From: Mycolicibacterium canariasense | GTDB taxonomy: Bacteria; Actinomycetota; Actinomycetes; Mycobacteriales; Mycobacteriaceae | Assembly: GCF_002101555.1 (NCBI RefSeq) | Contig: NZ_LQOL01000042.1 | Location: 62,001-126,000 of the forward strand | Length of the DNA: 64,000 nt | Reading direction: 5' to 3' | Part shown: piece by piece, positions 19,077 to 29,800 of the stretch | Position numbering within the stretch: position 1 is the first letter of the stretch | Layout of the letters: the number at the start of each line of letters is the position of its first letter | The notes under the pieces: model-generated | Told to the model about the DNA's origin: nothing | Databases searched by the model: none | What the model saw: the letters and a program-made list of their open reading frames with translations, nothing else | Program-made: the position numbers and the translations under genes

Positions 19077-20498
19077 TCAGGCAAAACGACCCCAATCCCC
19101 GGTATCGGCCACCTGTTCGCACACCGACTTCATGGTTGCTATGTAGCGCGCCACCGACTTCTGGGCCACCGGGTTGTCCGGGAACATCACCGACATTGCC
19201 GTTCCGGCCTCGTACCGGAATACGTAGATGGTCAGCTGGTAGGAGAATCTGCCGTCGGAGTAAATTCCGATATTGTTCGAATATCCCATCTCGGCAGCGG
19301 CGAGAACCGCGTTCAGCGGAGCGGCACCGCCGTGCAAGAAGTTCGAAACCGGGAAGTTCGGGCGTGGCTTGTCCAGCCACGGCGCCAATTCCAGCACGCG
19401 ATAATAGGGCACTCTCGCCAAGTTGAGACCCGAATCGAAAGACGTCTGCGCCGACCACGCCGCCTCGGCGAAAGTCGTGGCGGCGATCGGCACGGTGATC
19501 GGCACCAGACCGGTGAACCAGCCCTGGGTCATGAAGTTGTCCGAGGTCCGCCGGGTGTCCCTCGGAGTCAGCCCGTAATAGGTTGCCGCGCCGGTCAGCT
19601 CGTGCTCGACCATGGCGGTGCAGGCAAACAGGCCGCCGACGAAGCGCGTGCCCGCCGCGGTACAGGCCTCGTCGAACCGGGCCGTTTGCTCGGCATCCAG
19701 CAGCATCTCCCCGACCATGTCGGCCACCGTCGGCTCCGACGAGTTACCCAGCGGTAGCGGGAACTCGGGCAGGCTGTTGTTGTTGTTCTCAGCAAACTCG
19801 ATCCAGGCCCGGACCTCCGGCGAATCGACGGTGAGGTTCGCCGTTGATTCGCGTTCCTTGACACAGAAATCGTCGAAGCGACCCGCTTCGGGCAACGGCA
19901 TCGGCTGCCCGCTCTGGGTCAGCGACGTATACATGCCGTGCGCCTCGAGCATCGTGATCCCGATCAGTGCAGCATCCCCGTGAACGTGGTCGATGCTGGC
20001 GTAGAAATCGAAATGATCTTCGCTCTGGACAATGCCGAAGGAAAAGCAACCCCATTCCAGTGGGCTCGGTATGTCGACAATATGTTTACGCGCGTCTTCG
20101 GCCGTTATTTCGCCCTGGTTGACGGGTTCGAATTCGATGTCGTCGGGGTCGGTGATCGTACGCCTGACAATGTCGCCGGAACCCGAGTATTCGAACCAGC
20201 TGCGGTAGGTGTCGTGCCGCCGGAGATAAGCGTTGATGGCGTGGTTCATCGCGTCGATGTCACATTTACCAGGCACTTCGCAGGTGGCGATGATCTGGCG
20301 GGAATAGTCGAGGCCCGCGGCTTCCTGGTGGTAGACGCCGCGAATGTGTTGGCCCTGCATATAGCTGACCGGCACCGCACTGACGGGCGCTTGCCGGGCC
20401 TTGTCCATGGCCGCATTTGTCGGGTGCCAGGACGTCACCACACCCGGGCTCGGCGCCCAATCATCGATTGTGCCGATGGTGATCTTCCCGATTTGCAA
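19077..20498 (-). CDS. papA3: PapA-family acyltransferase (PapA3-like, TPP locus)
   Basis: 473 residues from TTG 20498, chosen because QIGKITIGTIDDW is the usual PapA N terminus and GGGAG sits 5 bases upstream. The longer open frame to 20663 adds 55 residues of unrelated Arg/Gly-rich sequence. It is a condensation-domain fold protein with the catalytic HHxxxD-type motif HVHGD (His171 to Asp175). PapA enzymes transfer an acyl chain to trehalose. In TPP synthesis PapA3 makes the diacyltrehalose core. It is divergent from the PKS gene with 363 bp between starts, and leads the papA-mmpL-PE operon. Confidence 0.88.
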   Translation of the reverse strand: MQIGKITIGTIDDWAPSPGVVTSWHPTNAAMDKARQAPVSAVPVSYMQGQHIRGVYHQEAAGLDYSRQIIATCEVPGKCDIDAMNHAINAYLRRHDTYRSWFEYSGSGDIVRRTITDPDDIEFEPVNQGEITAEDARKHIVDIPSPLEWGCFSFGIVQSEDHFDFYASIDHVHGDAALIGITMLEAHGMYTSLTQSGQPMPLPEAGRFDDFCVKERESTANLTVDSPEVRAWIEFAENNNNSLPEFPLPLGNSSEPTVADMVGEMLLDAEQTARFDEACTAAGTRFVGGLFACTAMVEHELTGAATYYGLTPRDTRRTSDNFMTQGWFTGLVPITVPIAATTFAEAAWSAQTSFDSGLNLARVPYYRVLELAPWLDKPRPNFPVSNFLHGGAAPLNAVLAAAEMGYSNNIGIYSDGRFSYQLTIYVFRYEAGTAMSVMFPDNPVAQKSVARYIATMKSVCEQVADTGDWGRFA

Positions 20499-20861
20499 TA
20501 TCCCTCCCGGGTTGAAGCGACGACGGCGGCGGTCCAGCAACACCGGCGGCGACTTCACGATAGCGGCTCCGCCGGCCGAGGTCGCCGATACGCCCCTGTG
20601 GGCCGGCTTTGAGACCGTTCCGCGAGACCGCCCCACCGGCTGTTGCGGCAAGCCGAGGCGCACAGCGCGGCCGGTTGTTCAACCGGCCGGAAACCGCCTG
20701 CTTCAGCAACTCGCATGCAATACTGACCGACGGGAGATGGGCCGGCCGCTGCCAACGTACGGTGAGCGCGCCACGGCCGTTCGGAAACACACTCTGACCC
20801 TGACGCGGTCTCCCGCACGCATCGATCCGTCACCGACCCGACGCGGGGAGCACAACCTTTC
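20499..20861. promoter_or_regulatory. Divergent promoter region papA3 / pks
   Basis: A 363-bp intergenic region that must contain promoters in both directions. No confident -10/-35 pair stands out in this GC-rich stretch. Its most notable element is the palindrome at 20668-20689, which lies almost exactly midway between the two start codons. AG-rich GCGGGGAG about 14 bases before ATG 20862 could be the pks ribosome site. Confidence 0.6.
20668..20689. promoter_or_regulatory. Perfect 10+10 palindrome between papA3 and pks (candidate operator)
   Basis: The arms are CGGCCGGTTG and CAACCGGCCG, separated by TT. The centre is about 180 bp from the papA3 start and about 183 bp from the pks start. 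Such symmetry in a divergent promoter suggests a shared dimeric regulator, though it could also form a hairpin in an RNA leader. No matching copy was noticed elsewhere in the window. Confidence 0.45.
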
Positions 20862-23800
20862 ATGGCATCTACCGAACAGCCCACCGGTCAGCAGGCCCGG
20901 TTCGCGATCATCGGCTACGCCGCGCGCCTTCCCGGTGCCGCCGATGCCGGCCAGTTCTGGGATCTGCTGCACCACGGTCGCGATGCGGTATCGGAGATCC
21001 CCCGGGACCGCTGGGACGGCGACGAGTTCTTCGACGCCGACGCGTCCACCCCCGGCAAGATCGTCACCCGCCGGGCGGGGTTCGTCGACGATGCCGTCGG
21101 GTTCGACGCACCCTTCTTCGGCATTTCGGCCCGCGAGGCCAGGCTGATGGACCCCCAGCACCGGTTGCTGCTGGAGACCTCCTGGCAGGCCGTCGAGCAT
21201 TCGGGCACCGCGCCGACGGCTTTGGCCAACACCCGCACCGGGGTGTTCGTCGGGCTGTCCACCCATGACTACCTGGCCATGGCCTCCTCGGAGCTGACCT
21301 ATCCCGAGGTGGAGGCCTACCTGGCGATCGGCACCTCCGGCGCGGCCGGGGCGGGCCGGATCAGCTACCGGCTCGGGCTGCACGGCCCGGCCGTCACCGT
21401 CGACACCGCCTGCAGCTCGTCGCTGGTGGCGATCCACCAGGCATGCCAGGCCCTGCTGCTCGACGAATGCGATATGGCGCTCGCCGGTGGCGCGAACGTC
21501 CTGCTGAGCCCGGCGACCATGATCACCTTCTCGCAGTCCCGGATGCTGGCGGCCGACGGCCGCTGCAAGACCTTCGACGCGGCCGCCGACGGCTACGTCC
21601 GCGGCGAGGGCTGCGGTGTCATCGTCATCAAGCGGCTGGCGGACGCGCTGCGCGACGGCGACCGGATCCGGGCCGTCATCCGCGGCAGTGCGGTCAACCA
21701 GGACGGCGCCTCCGGTGGGCTGACGGTGCCCAACGGGGTGGCCCAGCAGCGCGTCATCACCGAGGCGCTGGACCGGGCCGGGGTGCATCCGGTCGATGTC
21801 GACTACCTGGAGGCACACGGCACCGGAACCTCGCTGGGCGACCCGATCGAGGTGCAGGCCGCGGCCGCGGTGCTGGGGCGGGACCGCACTGCCGACCGGC
21901 CGCTGCTGATCGGGTCGGCGAAGACCAATATCGGGCATCTGGAGGCCGCCGCCGGTATCGCCGGCGTCCTCAAGGTGGTACTGGCACTGGAGAACCAGGA
22001 GCTGCCCAAGCACCTGCACTTCCAGAACCCGTCCCCGCACATCCCGTGGGACCGCATCCCGGTGCGGGTGGTGGACGAGACCACCGCGTGGGAGCGCAAC
22101 GGCCGGCCGCGAATCGCGGGCGTCAGTTCGTTCGGGTTCTCCGGCACCAACGCGCACGTCATCCTCGAAGAGGCGCCGGTGCCCGCGCCGGTCCCGGCCA
22201 CCGCGCCCGACGACCGGCGATTCCGGGTGCTGCCGCTGTCCGCCCGCACCCCGGCCGCGCTGGTGCAGACCGCACAGCTGTACCGCAGCTGGTTGAGCGC
22301 GCATCCGGAAGCCACCTTGGCCGACGTGTGCCTGACCGCCGGAACCGGGCGTGCGCACCTGGAGCACCGGGCCGCGCTGGTGGTGAACTCTGTCGAGTCC
22401 GCGCGCGAACTGCTGGGCGCGTTGGCCGACGACCGCCCGGCGCCCGGTCTGGTGCGCGGAGACTGCGTGGACGCCCCGAAGACGGCGTGGCTGTTCCCCG
22501 GGCAGGGCAGTCAGTACGCCGGGATGGCGCGCGAGCTGTTCGAGACCGAACCGGTGTTCGCCGAGACGTTGCGGCGCTGCGCCGACGCCGTCGACACCCC
22601 GCTGTTGGACGTCCTCTTCGACGCACCCGACGGTGACCTGACGCTGCGCCAGACCCAGCACGCCCAGCCGGCGATCTTCGCCGTGGAGATGGGGCTGGCG
22701 CGGCTGTGGCAGTCGTGGGGTTTCGAGCCGGACGTGGTGCTCGGGCACAGCGTCGGCCAGTACGCGGCGGCCTGCGTGGCCGGGGTGTTCGGCCTCGAGG
22801 ACGGCGTCCGGCTGCTCGCCGAGCGGGGCCGGCTGTTCGGCGACCTGCCCACCGGTGGGCGGATGGCCGCGATCTTCGCCGCTCCCGATCGGGTGGAACG
22901 CCTCACCGACGAGTTCCCCAGCCTGTCGGTGGCGGCCTACAACGGGGCCAACACGGTGCTGTCCGGTCCGGGGGCGGACCTCGAGCAGGCGGTCTCACGG
23001 CTGACGGCCGACGGGGTGCGCTGCGATTGGCTGGACACCAGCCACGCCTTCCACTCGGCGCTGCTCGATCCGGCGTTGGACGCCTTCGAGGCATACGCCA
23101 ACACCTTCGAATTCCAGCCGCCACAACGAATCCTGGTGTGCAACCGCACGGGTTCGGCATTGGGCCGCACCGCGAAGCTGGACGGTGCCTACTGGCGCAG
23201 GCATGCCCGGCAGCCGGTCGAGTTCGCCAAGGGCGTCGCCACACTGGCCGAACTCGGGTGCGCCGTACTGCTGGAGGTGGGTCCGCAACCGGTGCTCACC
23301 GCCGCCGCCATGCGCGCGTGGCCGGACCCGGCCACGGCCCCGCGGGCCATCGCGTCGATGCGCCAGAACGGCGCCGACCACCGGCAGATCACCGAGGCGC
23401 TGGCCAATGCCTACGTCGCCGGGCATGTGCCCGACTTCGACGCATTCCTGCAGGAGCCGGCGCGCAAACTGGACCTACCGACCTATCCGTTCCAGCACCG
23501 CCACTACTGGTTCCGGGACAAGCAGACCCCGCCGGCCAAGACCGACAGCGCGCGTACCGAAGCCGTCCGGCTGCTCGAAGAAGGCCGCATCGAGGAACTC
23601 GCCGCACTGCTCGGCGGGACGGACGGCGCCACCGACGTACTGAGCAGACTTGCCGCACAACACAATCGGCAGCGCGATGCACAGTCCATCGCCGATGCCC
23701 GCTACGAGATCCGGTGGCAGCCGGCCGCCGCCGGCTCGGCCGTCGCGGGTGAGGGTTCGGCCTGGCTGGTCATCGGCGACGACTCCGCCGTCATGCAGCC

Positions 23801-26800
23801 GCTGCTGGATGCGCTGAGCACCCACGGACACCGGCACCGCACCCTGGGCCTGCCGGCGACCGACGCCGACGAGGAGCGACTGCGAGTCGAACTGCGTGCC
23901 GCGGTGGAAGACGAACCGGCGCTTCGCATCCTGCACGTCGCCGCGCTGGATGGCGACACCGCGCCGACGATGAAGTCACTGCTGCGCATGCAGCACCGGG
24001 TGCTGACCGGCACACAACGCCTGTTCCGCGCCGCCGCCGACCTGCGTACGCCGATCTGGGTGGCGACCCGCGGCGCGCAGCATGTCACCGACACCGACGC
24101 CGTGTCGCCGGAGCAGTCCGCATTGTGGGGTTTCTGCCGCGCGGCCGCACTCGAGTTCCCGCAGGTGTGGGGCGGACTGGCGGACGTGACCGTCGGCAGT
24201 GCCGACGAGTGGTCACTGTTGATCAACCAGGTGATGGCGGCCCCACGCGGGGAGGATCAGTTCGCACTGCGCGAGCACGCGGTACACGTGCCCCGACTGG
24301 TGCGCCGGACCGGGCAGCCGAATCCGACCGCACTGGAATTGCGCTCGGAGGCAACGTATCTGATCACCGGTGGGCTGGGATCGCTCGGCATGGAGATCGC
24401 GGGATACCTTGCCGGCCACGGCGCCCGGCAGCTGGTGCTGACCGGCCGGCGGGCCCCGAGTGCGGCCACCCAGCGGCAGATCGACGCTCTGGCCGAACAG
24501 CACAGCTGCGCGGTCCGGGTGGTCGCGGCCGACGTGGCCAATCCGCATGATGTCGCCCACCTCATCGCGACGGTGCAGGCCGAATTGCCGCCGCTGGCGG
24601 GCGTCGTGCATGCCGCCGGTGAGAACAGCACCACCAGTCTGAGCGCGCTGGAGCCCGCCGAACTCGACCGGGTGTTCGCCGGTAAGGTCTGGGGCGCCTG
24701 GTATTTGAGCGAAGCCGTCGCCGACCTGGCGCTCGACTTCTTCGTGTCCACGTCGTCGATCTCGGCGGTGTGGGGCAGCTACGGCCAGACCGCGTACAGC
24801 GCGGCCAACGCCTTCCTGGACGGATTGACCTGGCGCCAGCGCGCATCGGGTGTTCCCGGGATCAGCGTCAACTTCGGGCCCTGGGCTGCCGGTATGGCCG
24901 ACCCGGAGGCGCGCGCGCAACTGGACCGGCGCGGTGTGCGCACGCTGTCGCCGGCGGACGCCCTCGCCGGCATGGCCGACCTGATGGTCGGCGCCGGCAG
25001 CCACGGGGTGGTGGCCCGCATCGACTGGCCCCGCTTCCTGCCGATCTACACCCAGACCGGACCGCGCGCGTTGCTGGCCGAGGTGGCCGGGGAGGTGCCC
25101 GACGCGGTGGTCACGGCGTCCGGCCCGTCCGGCTCCACCCGGCTGGTCGAACAGCTCACCGCGGCGCCGGTGCAGCAGCGCAAGAAACTGGTGCTGGAGT
25201 ACCTGCGCGACGCCGTGGCCGAGGTGACCCAGGTGGACGCGTCGGAGATCCGCGAGGAGGGCGGCTTCTTCGACCTCGGCATGGATTCGCTGATGGCCGT
25301 GGAACTGCGCCGTCGGCTGGAACAGGCGGTCGGCAAGGAACTGCCGGCCACCCTGGCCATGGACTACCCGCGGCTCACCGATGTGGCCGATTACCTGCTC
25401 GGCGACGTGCTGCACCTCAACGAGAAGGCCGGCGCCGGCACCGCGGCCCGGCACGTCTCGTTGGCGACCGCCGCGACCGACGAGCCGATCGCGATCATCG
25501 CCGTCGCGTGCCGGTTCCCGGGGTCGCCCGACCCCGACGCCTACTGGCAGCTGCTGGCCGGCGGTGTGGACGCGATCCGCGAGATCCCCGAGGACCGTTT
25601 CGACGTCGACGACTTCTACGATCCCGAACAGCAGACGCCCGGAAAGATCTACACCCGCAACGGCGGATACCTGGACAGCGTCGACGGTTTCGACCCCGAA
25701 TTCTTCGGGATCTCTCCGCGCGAAGCCATCTGGATCGACCCGCAGCAGCGACTGATGCTCGAAATCGCTTGGGAGGGTTTGGAGCGGGCGGGGTATGCCC
25801 CGTCGTCGCTGCGCGGCAGCCGGACGGGTGTCTTCGTCGGGGTGGGCGCCAACGAGTACTCGCACCTGCTTTCCGGCGACTCGGTGGAGAACCTGGAAGC
25901 CCATTTCATCACCGGCAATGCGCTCAACGCGATCGCCGGCCGGGTGGCCTTCACGCTCGGTCTGGAGGGGCCGGCGATGGCGGTGGACACCGCATGCAGT
26001 TCGTCGTTGGTGGCCGTCCATCAGGCCAGCCAGGCCCTGCACTCCGGCGATTGCGATCTGGCCCTGGCCGGCGGGGTGAACGTGCTGCTGAGCCCGGCGT
26101 CCATCGTGGCCGCGTCCCAGGCCCGGATGCTGTCACCCGACGGCCGTTGCAAGACCTTCGACGCCGCCGCCGACGGTTACGTGCGCAGCGAGGGTTGCGG
26201 CGTGTTGGTGCTCAAACGGCTCTCCGACGCACAGCGCGACGGTGACCGCATCGCTGCGGTGATCCGCAGCAGCGCGGTCAATCAGGACGGCGCGTCCAGC
26301 GGCCTGACGGTGCCCAACGGCGGTGCGCAACAACGCCTCATCACCTCGGCGTTGTCGCGGGCCGGGCTGACCGGCGGGGACGTCGACTACCTGGAAGCGC
26401 ACGGCACCGGCACCCCGCTGGGCGACCCGATCGAGGTCCAGGCCGCCGCCGCGGCCTACGGCGCCGGCCGCGACTCGGACCGGCCGCTGCTGATGGGAAC
26501 GGCCAAGACCAACATCGGGCATCTGGAGTCCGCGGCCGGGGTGGCCGGCCTGATCAAGGTGGTGCTGTCGCTGCAGAACGAAATGCTGCCGCAGACACTG
26601 CATTTCACCAATCCATCGCCGCACATCCCGTGGGACAGCCTGCCGGTGCGGGTGGTGGACGAGGCGACGCCGTGGCTCACCAACGGCCGGCCGCGCCGCG
26701 CCGGCGTCAGCTCGTTCGGCTTCACCGGCACCAATGCCCACGTGCTGCTGGAAGAGGCGCCACAGCCCGCCGAGGACACCGTCGCCGACGATGCACCCGA

Positions 26801-29800
26801 AGCACCGCGTGAGCCGCTGACCCTGCTGCCACTATCCGCGCGATCGGCTGCCGGGCTGACCGCGCTGGCACAACGGTATGCGGTGTGGCTGGACGCGCAC
26901 CCGGAAACCCCGATCGCCGATATCGGCTTCACCGCGGGAGCCGGCCGGGCCCACTTCGAACACCGGGCCGCGGTGGTCGCCGGTTCGGCCCAGGAGGCGC
27001 GGCTGCTGCTCGACGAGTTGGTGGCCAACCGGTTACGGCCCGGCGTGGTGCGCGGTGAATGCACCGACCCACCCACCACCGCGTGGTTCTTCCCCGGTCA
27101 GGGCAGCCAGTATCCGGGCATGGCACGCGAGCTGTTCGAATCCGAGCCGGTGTTCGCCGACACCGTCCGGCGGTGCGCGCAGGCCGTCGACGGCATGCTG
27201 CCCCGCCCCCTGTTGGACGTCCTGTTCGGCAGCGGCCGGGAGGCCGCGGAAACGTTGCGGCACACCTCTTTTGCGCAGCCCGCGATCTTCGCGATCGAGA
27301 TGGGGCTGGCCCGGCTGTGGCAGTCTTGGGGTATCGAACCCGACGTGGTGCTCGGCCACAGCGTGGGCCAGTACGCGGCGGCGTGTGTGGCCGGGGTGTT
27401 CAGCCTCGAGGACGGCGCCCGGCTGATCGCCGAACGCGGCAGGCTGTTCGGCAGCCTGCCGGCCGGCGGCCGGATGGTGGCGGTATTCGCCGACCCGCAG
27501 TACGTGGAGGATGCCGCCGAGGCGTTCGACCGGGTGTCGGTGGGTGCGTACAACGGCCGCAACACGGTGTTGTCCGGCCCGGGTGAGGATCTGGAGCAGA
27601 TCGTCGCCAATTGCAGTCAGGACGGCGCCCGCTGCACCTGGCTGGAGACCAGCCACGCCTTCCACTCGGAACTGCTGGACCCGGTGCTCGACGAATTCGA
27701 GGCCTTCGCCGCGCAGTTCGACTACGCCGTGCCCACCCGGCCGCTGGTGTGCAACCGGACCGGTGCGGTGCTCACCGCCGACACCCCGATCGACGCGCTG
27801 TACTGGCGGCGGCATTCCCGGCAGCCGGTGCAGTTCACCGAGAGCGTGCGCACCGTCGCGGCGCTGGGGTGCTCGGTGCTGATGGAGATCGGCCCGCAGC
27901 CGATCCTGACCGCGGCCGCGCTGCAGTGCTGGCCGGAGTCCTCGGATGCGCCGCGCACCATCGTGTCGCTGCGCAAGGGCGCCAACGCCCAGCGCCAGAT
28001 CACCGAGGCGCTTGCCACGGCCTACATCAGCGGGCATCGGCCCGACTTCGCCGCCAAGCAGCGCACGACGGCGCGGCGGCTGGAACTGCCGACCTATCCC
28101 TTCCAGCGCCGCCGGTACTGGCCCAAAACCTCGGGTCTCACCGGCGGTGGCGACGGCATCCGGGTCGCCGGGATCCTAGGTAGTGCCAAGGATCTGGCGT
28201 CCGGCGACACGGTGTACAGCAACGTGTTCTCCGTCAAGACACAGCCCTGGCTGGCGCATCACGTCATCTACGGGACCGTCGTCGTGCCCGGTGCGACGTA
28301 CGCCGCGATGGCACTCGCCGCGGCCGGTGCGCCGGCCCGGGTCAAGGACGTGTTCTTCTACGAACCGATCATCCTGCCCGACAAGGCCGCCCGCGAGGTG
28401 CAGTTGACGCTGCACCCGGTCGACGACGGCTGGAAGTTCCAGGTGCACAGCCGCCCACACGGGGTGCAGGACGCGGAGTGGTCGCTGAACTCCGACGGGA
28501 GCCTGCTGACCGGCACCGAAGCCGACGAAGCGTCGGACTCGGTCAACCCGGACGAGGCGATCGAGCAGATGAATCGCACCCGGCCGCAGGAACTGTTCGA
28601 CATCTTCGACGACATGGAACTGGCCTGGGGGCCGACCTGGTCGACATCGCTGAAGTCGCTGTGGGTCGGCGAGGGCGAGGCCATCGGTGATATCGCCATC
28701 GGAGAGGAACTGGCCGAGCATCTGAGCAGCGAGCCGATCCACCCGGTGCTTCTGGACCTGTGCACCGGCGTGGCGTTCCCGGCCTTCCCCGCCATCCTGG
28801 CGGCCGAACAGGGCATGTCGGATCTGTTCCTGCCGCTGCGCTACGGGCAGGTCCAGGTGCAGGAGAAGATGCCGCGGCGCTTCTACTGCCGCGCACGCTG
28901 GCACGAGAGCGCGTTGAACGGCGAAACCCAGGTGTTCGACATCGATTTCGTGGACCGCGACGGACGGATCCTCGGCGGGATCCGTGAGTTCACCGTGAAG
29001 CGCGCCCCCCGGGAGGCGTTGCTGCGCGGGCTCGGCGGGGATTCCACGCGCCTGCTGTACACCGTGGGCTGGCAGGAGGCCGCCCCGCCGGTGGCCGATG
29101 ACACCGAGAAGGCGACCGGTACCTGGTTGATTGCCGGGTTCGATTCGCTGGCCGCCGAGGTGCCCGGCGCCGTGACCGTCGACGACGTCGCCGATGCGCA
29201 GTCCTGGCAGCGGGCGTTCACCGACGCCGCAGAGCAGGGCTCGCCGGTGGCCGGAATCGTCTGGCGCGCTTCGGGACAACCCGATGCCGACCTGGCGCCC
29301 CGGCTGGAGGCACAGGTGGCCGCCCTGCTCGCGGCCGCGCAGACCGCCGCCGAGCACAAGGGCCTGCCCGGCGGGTTGTGGATCGTCACCGATCGCGCGG
29401 TGGCCACCGAACCCGGCGAACCGGTCGATCCGGTGCAGGCGGCGCTGTGGGGATTCGGGCGCACCCTGATCGCCGAGCAGCCGACCCTGCGGGTCCGGCT
29501 GGTCGACGGGGACACCTCGGCGGAATCGCTGGGCTGGCTGGCGGGGGCACTGGGAACCCCGGTCACCGAGCCCGAAACGGCGGTGCGGCAAGGCCGTTTC
29601 CTGGTGTCGCGGCTGCTGCATTGGGCCCGCAGCGGTCAGCTGCCGATGCCGCGCAGCGACGATTACCAGCTGGCTCCGACCGAACGCGGCGCGATCGACA
29701 ACCTGCGTCTGATCGAGAAGGACGTGACCCCGCCGGAGCCGGGTGAGGTGCAGGTCCGGATCGAGGCGGCCGGCCTGAACTTCCGCGATGTGCTCAACGT

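Noticed and set aside
16004-20498. Sulfolipid (papA1/mmpL8) or PAT (papA3/mmpL10/pks3-4) locus of M. tuberculosis type
   Set aside because: The PKS is bimodular with malonyl-type ATs, unlike the single-module methylmalonyl PKS of those loci; TPP fits better.
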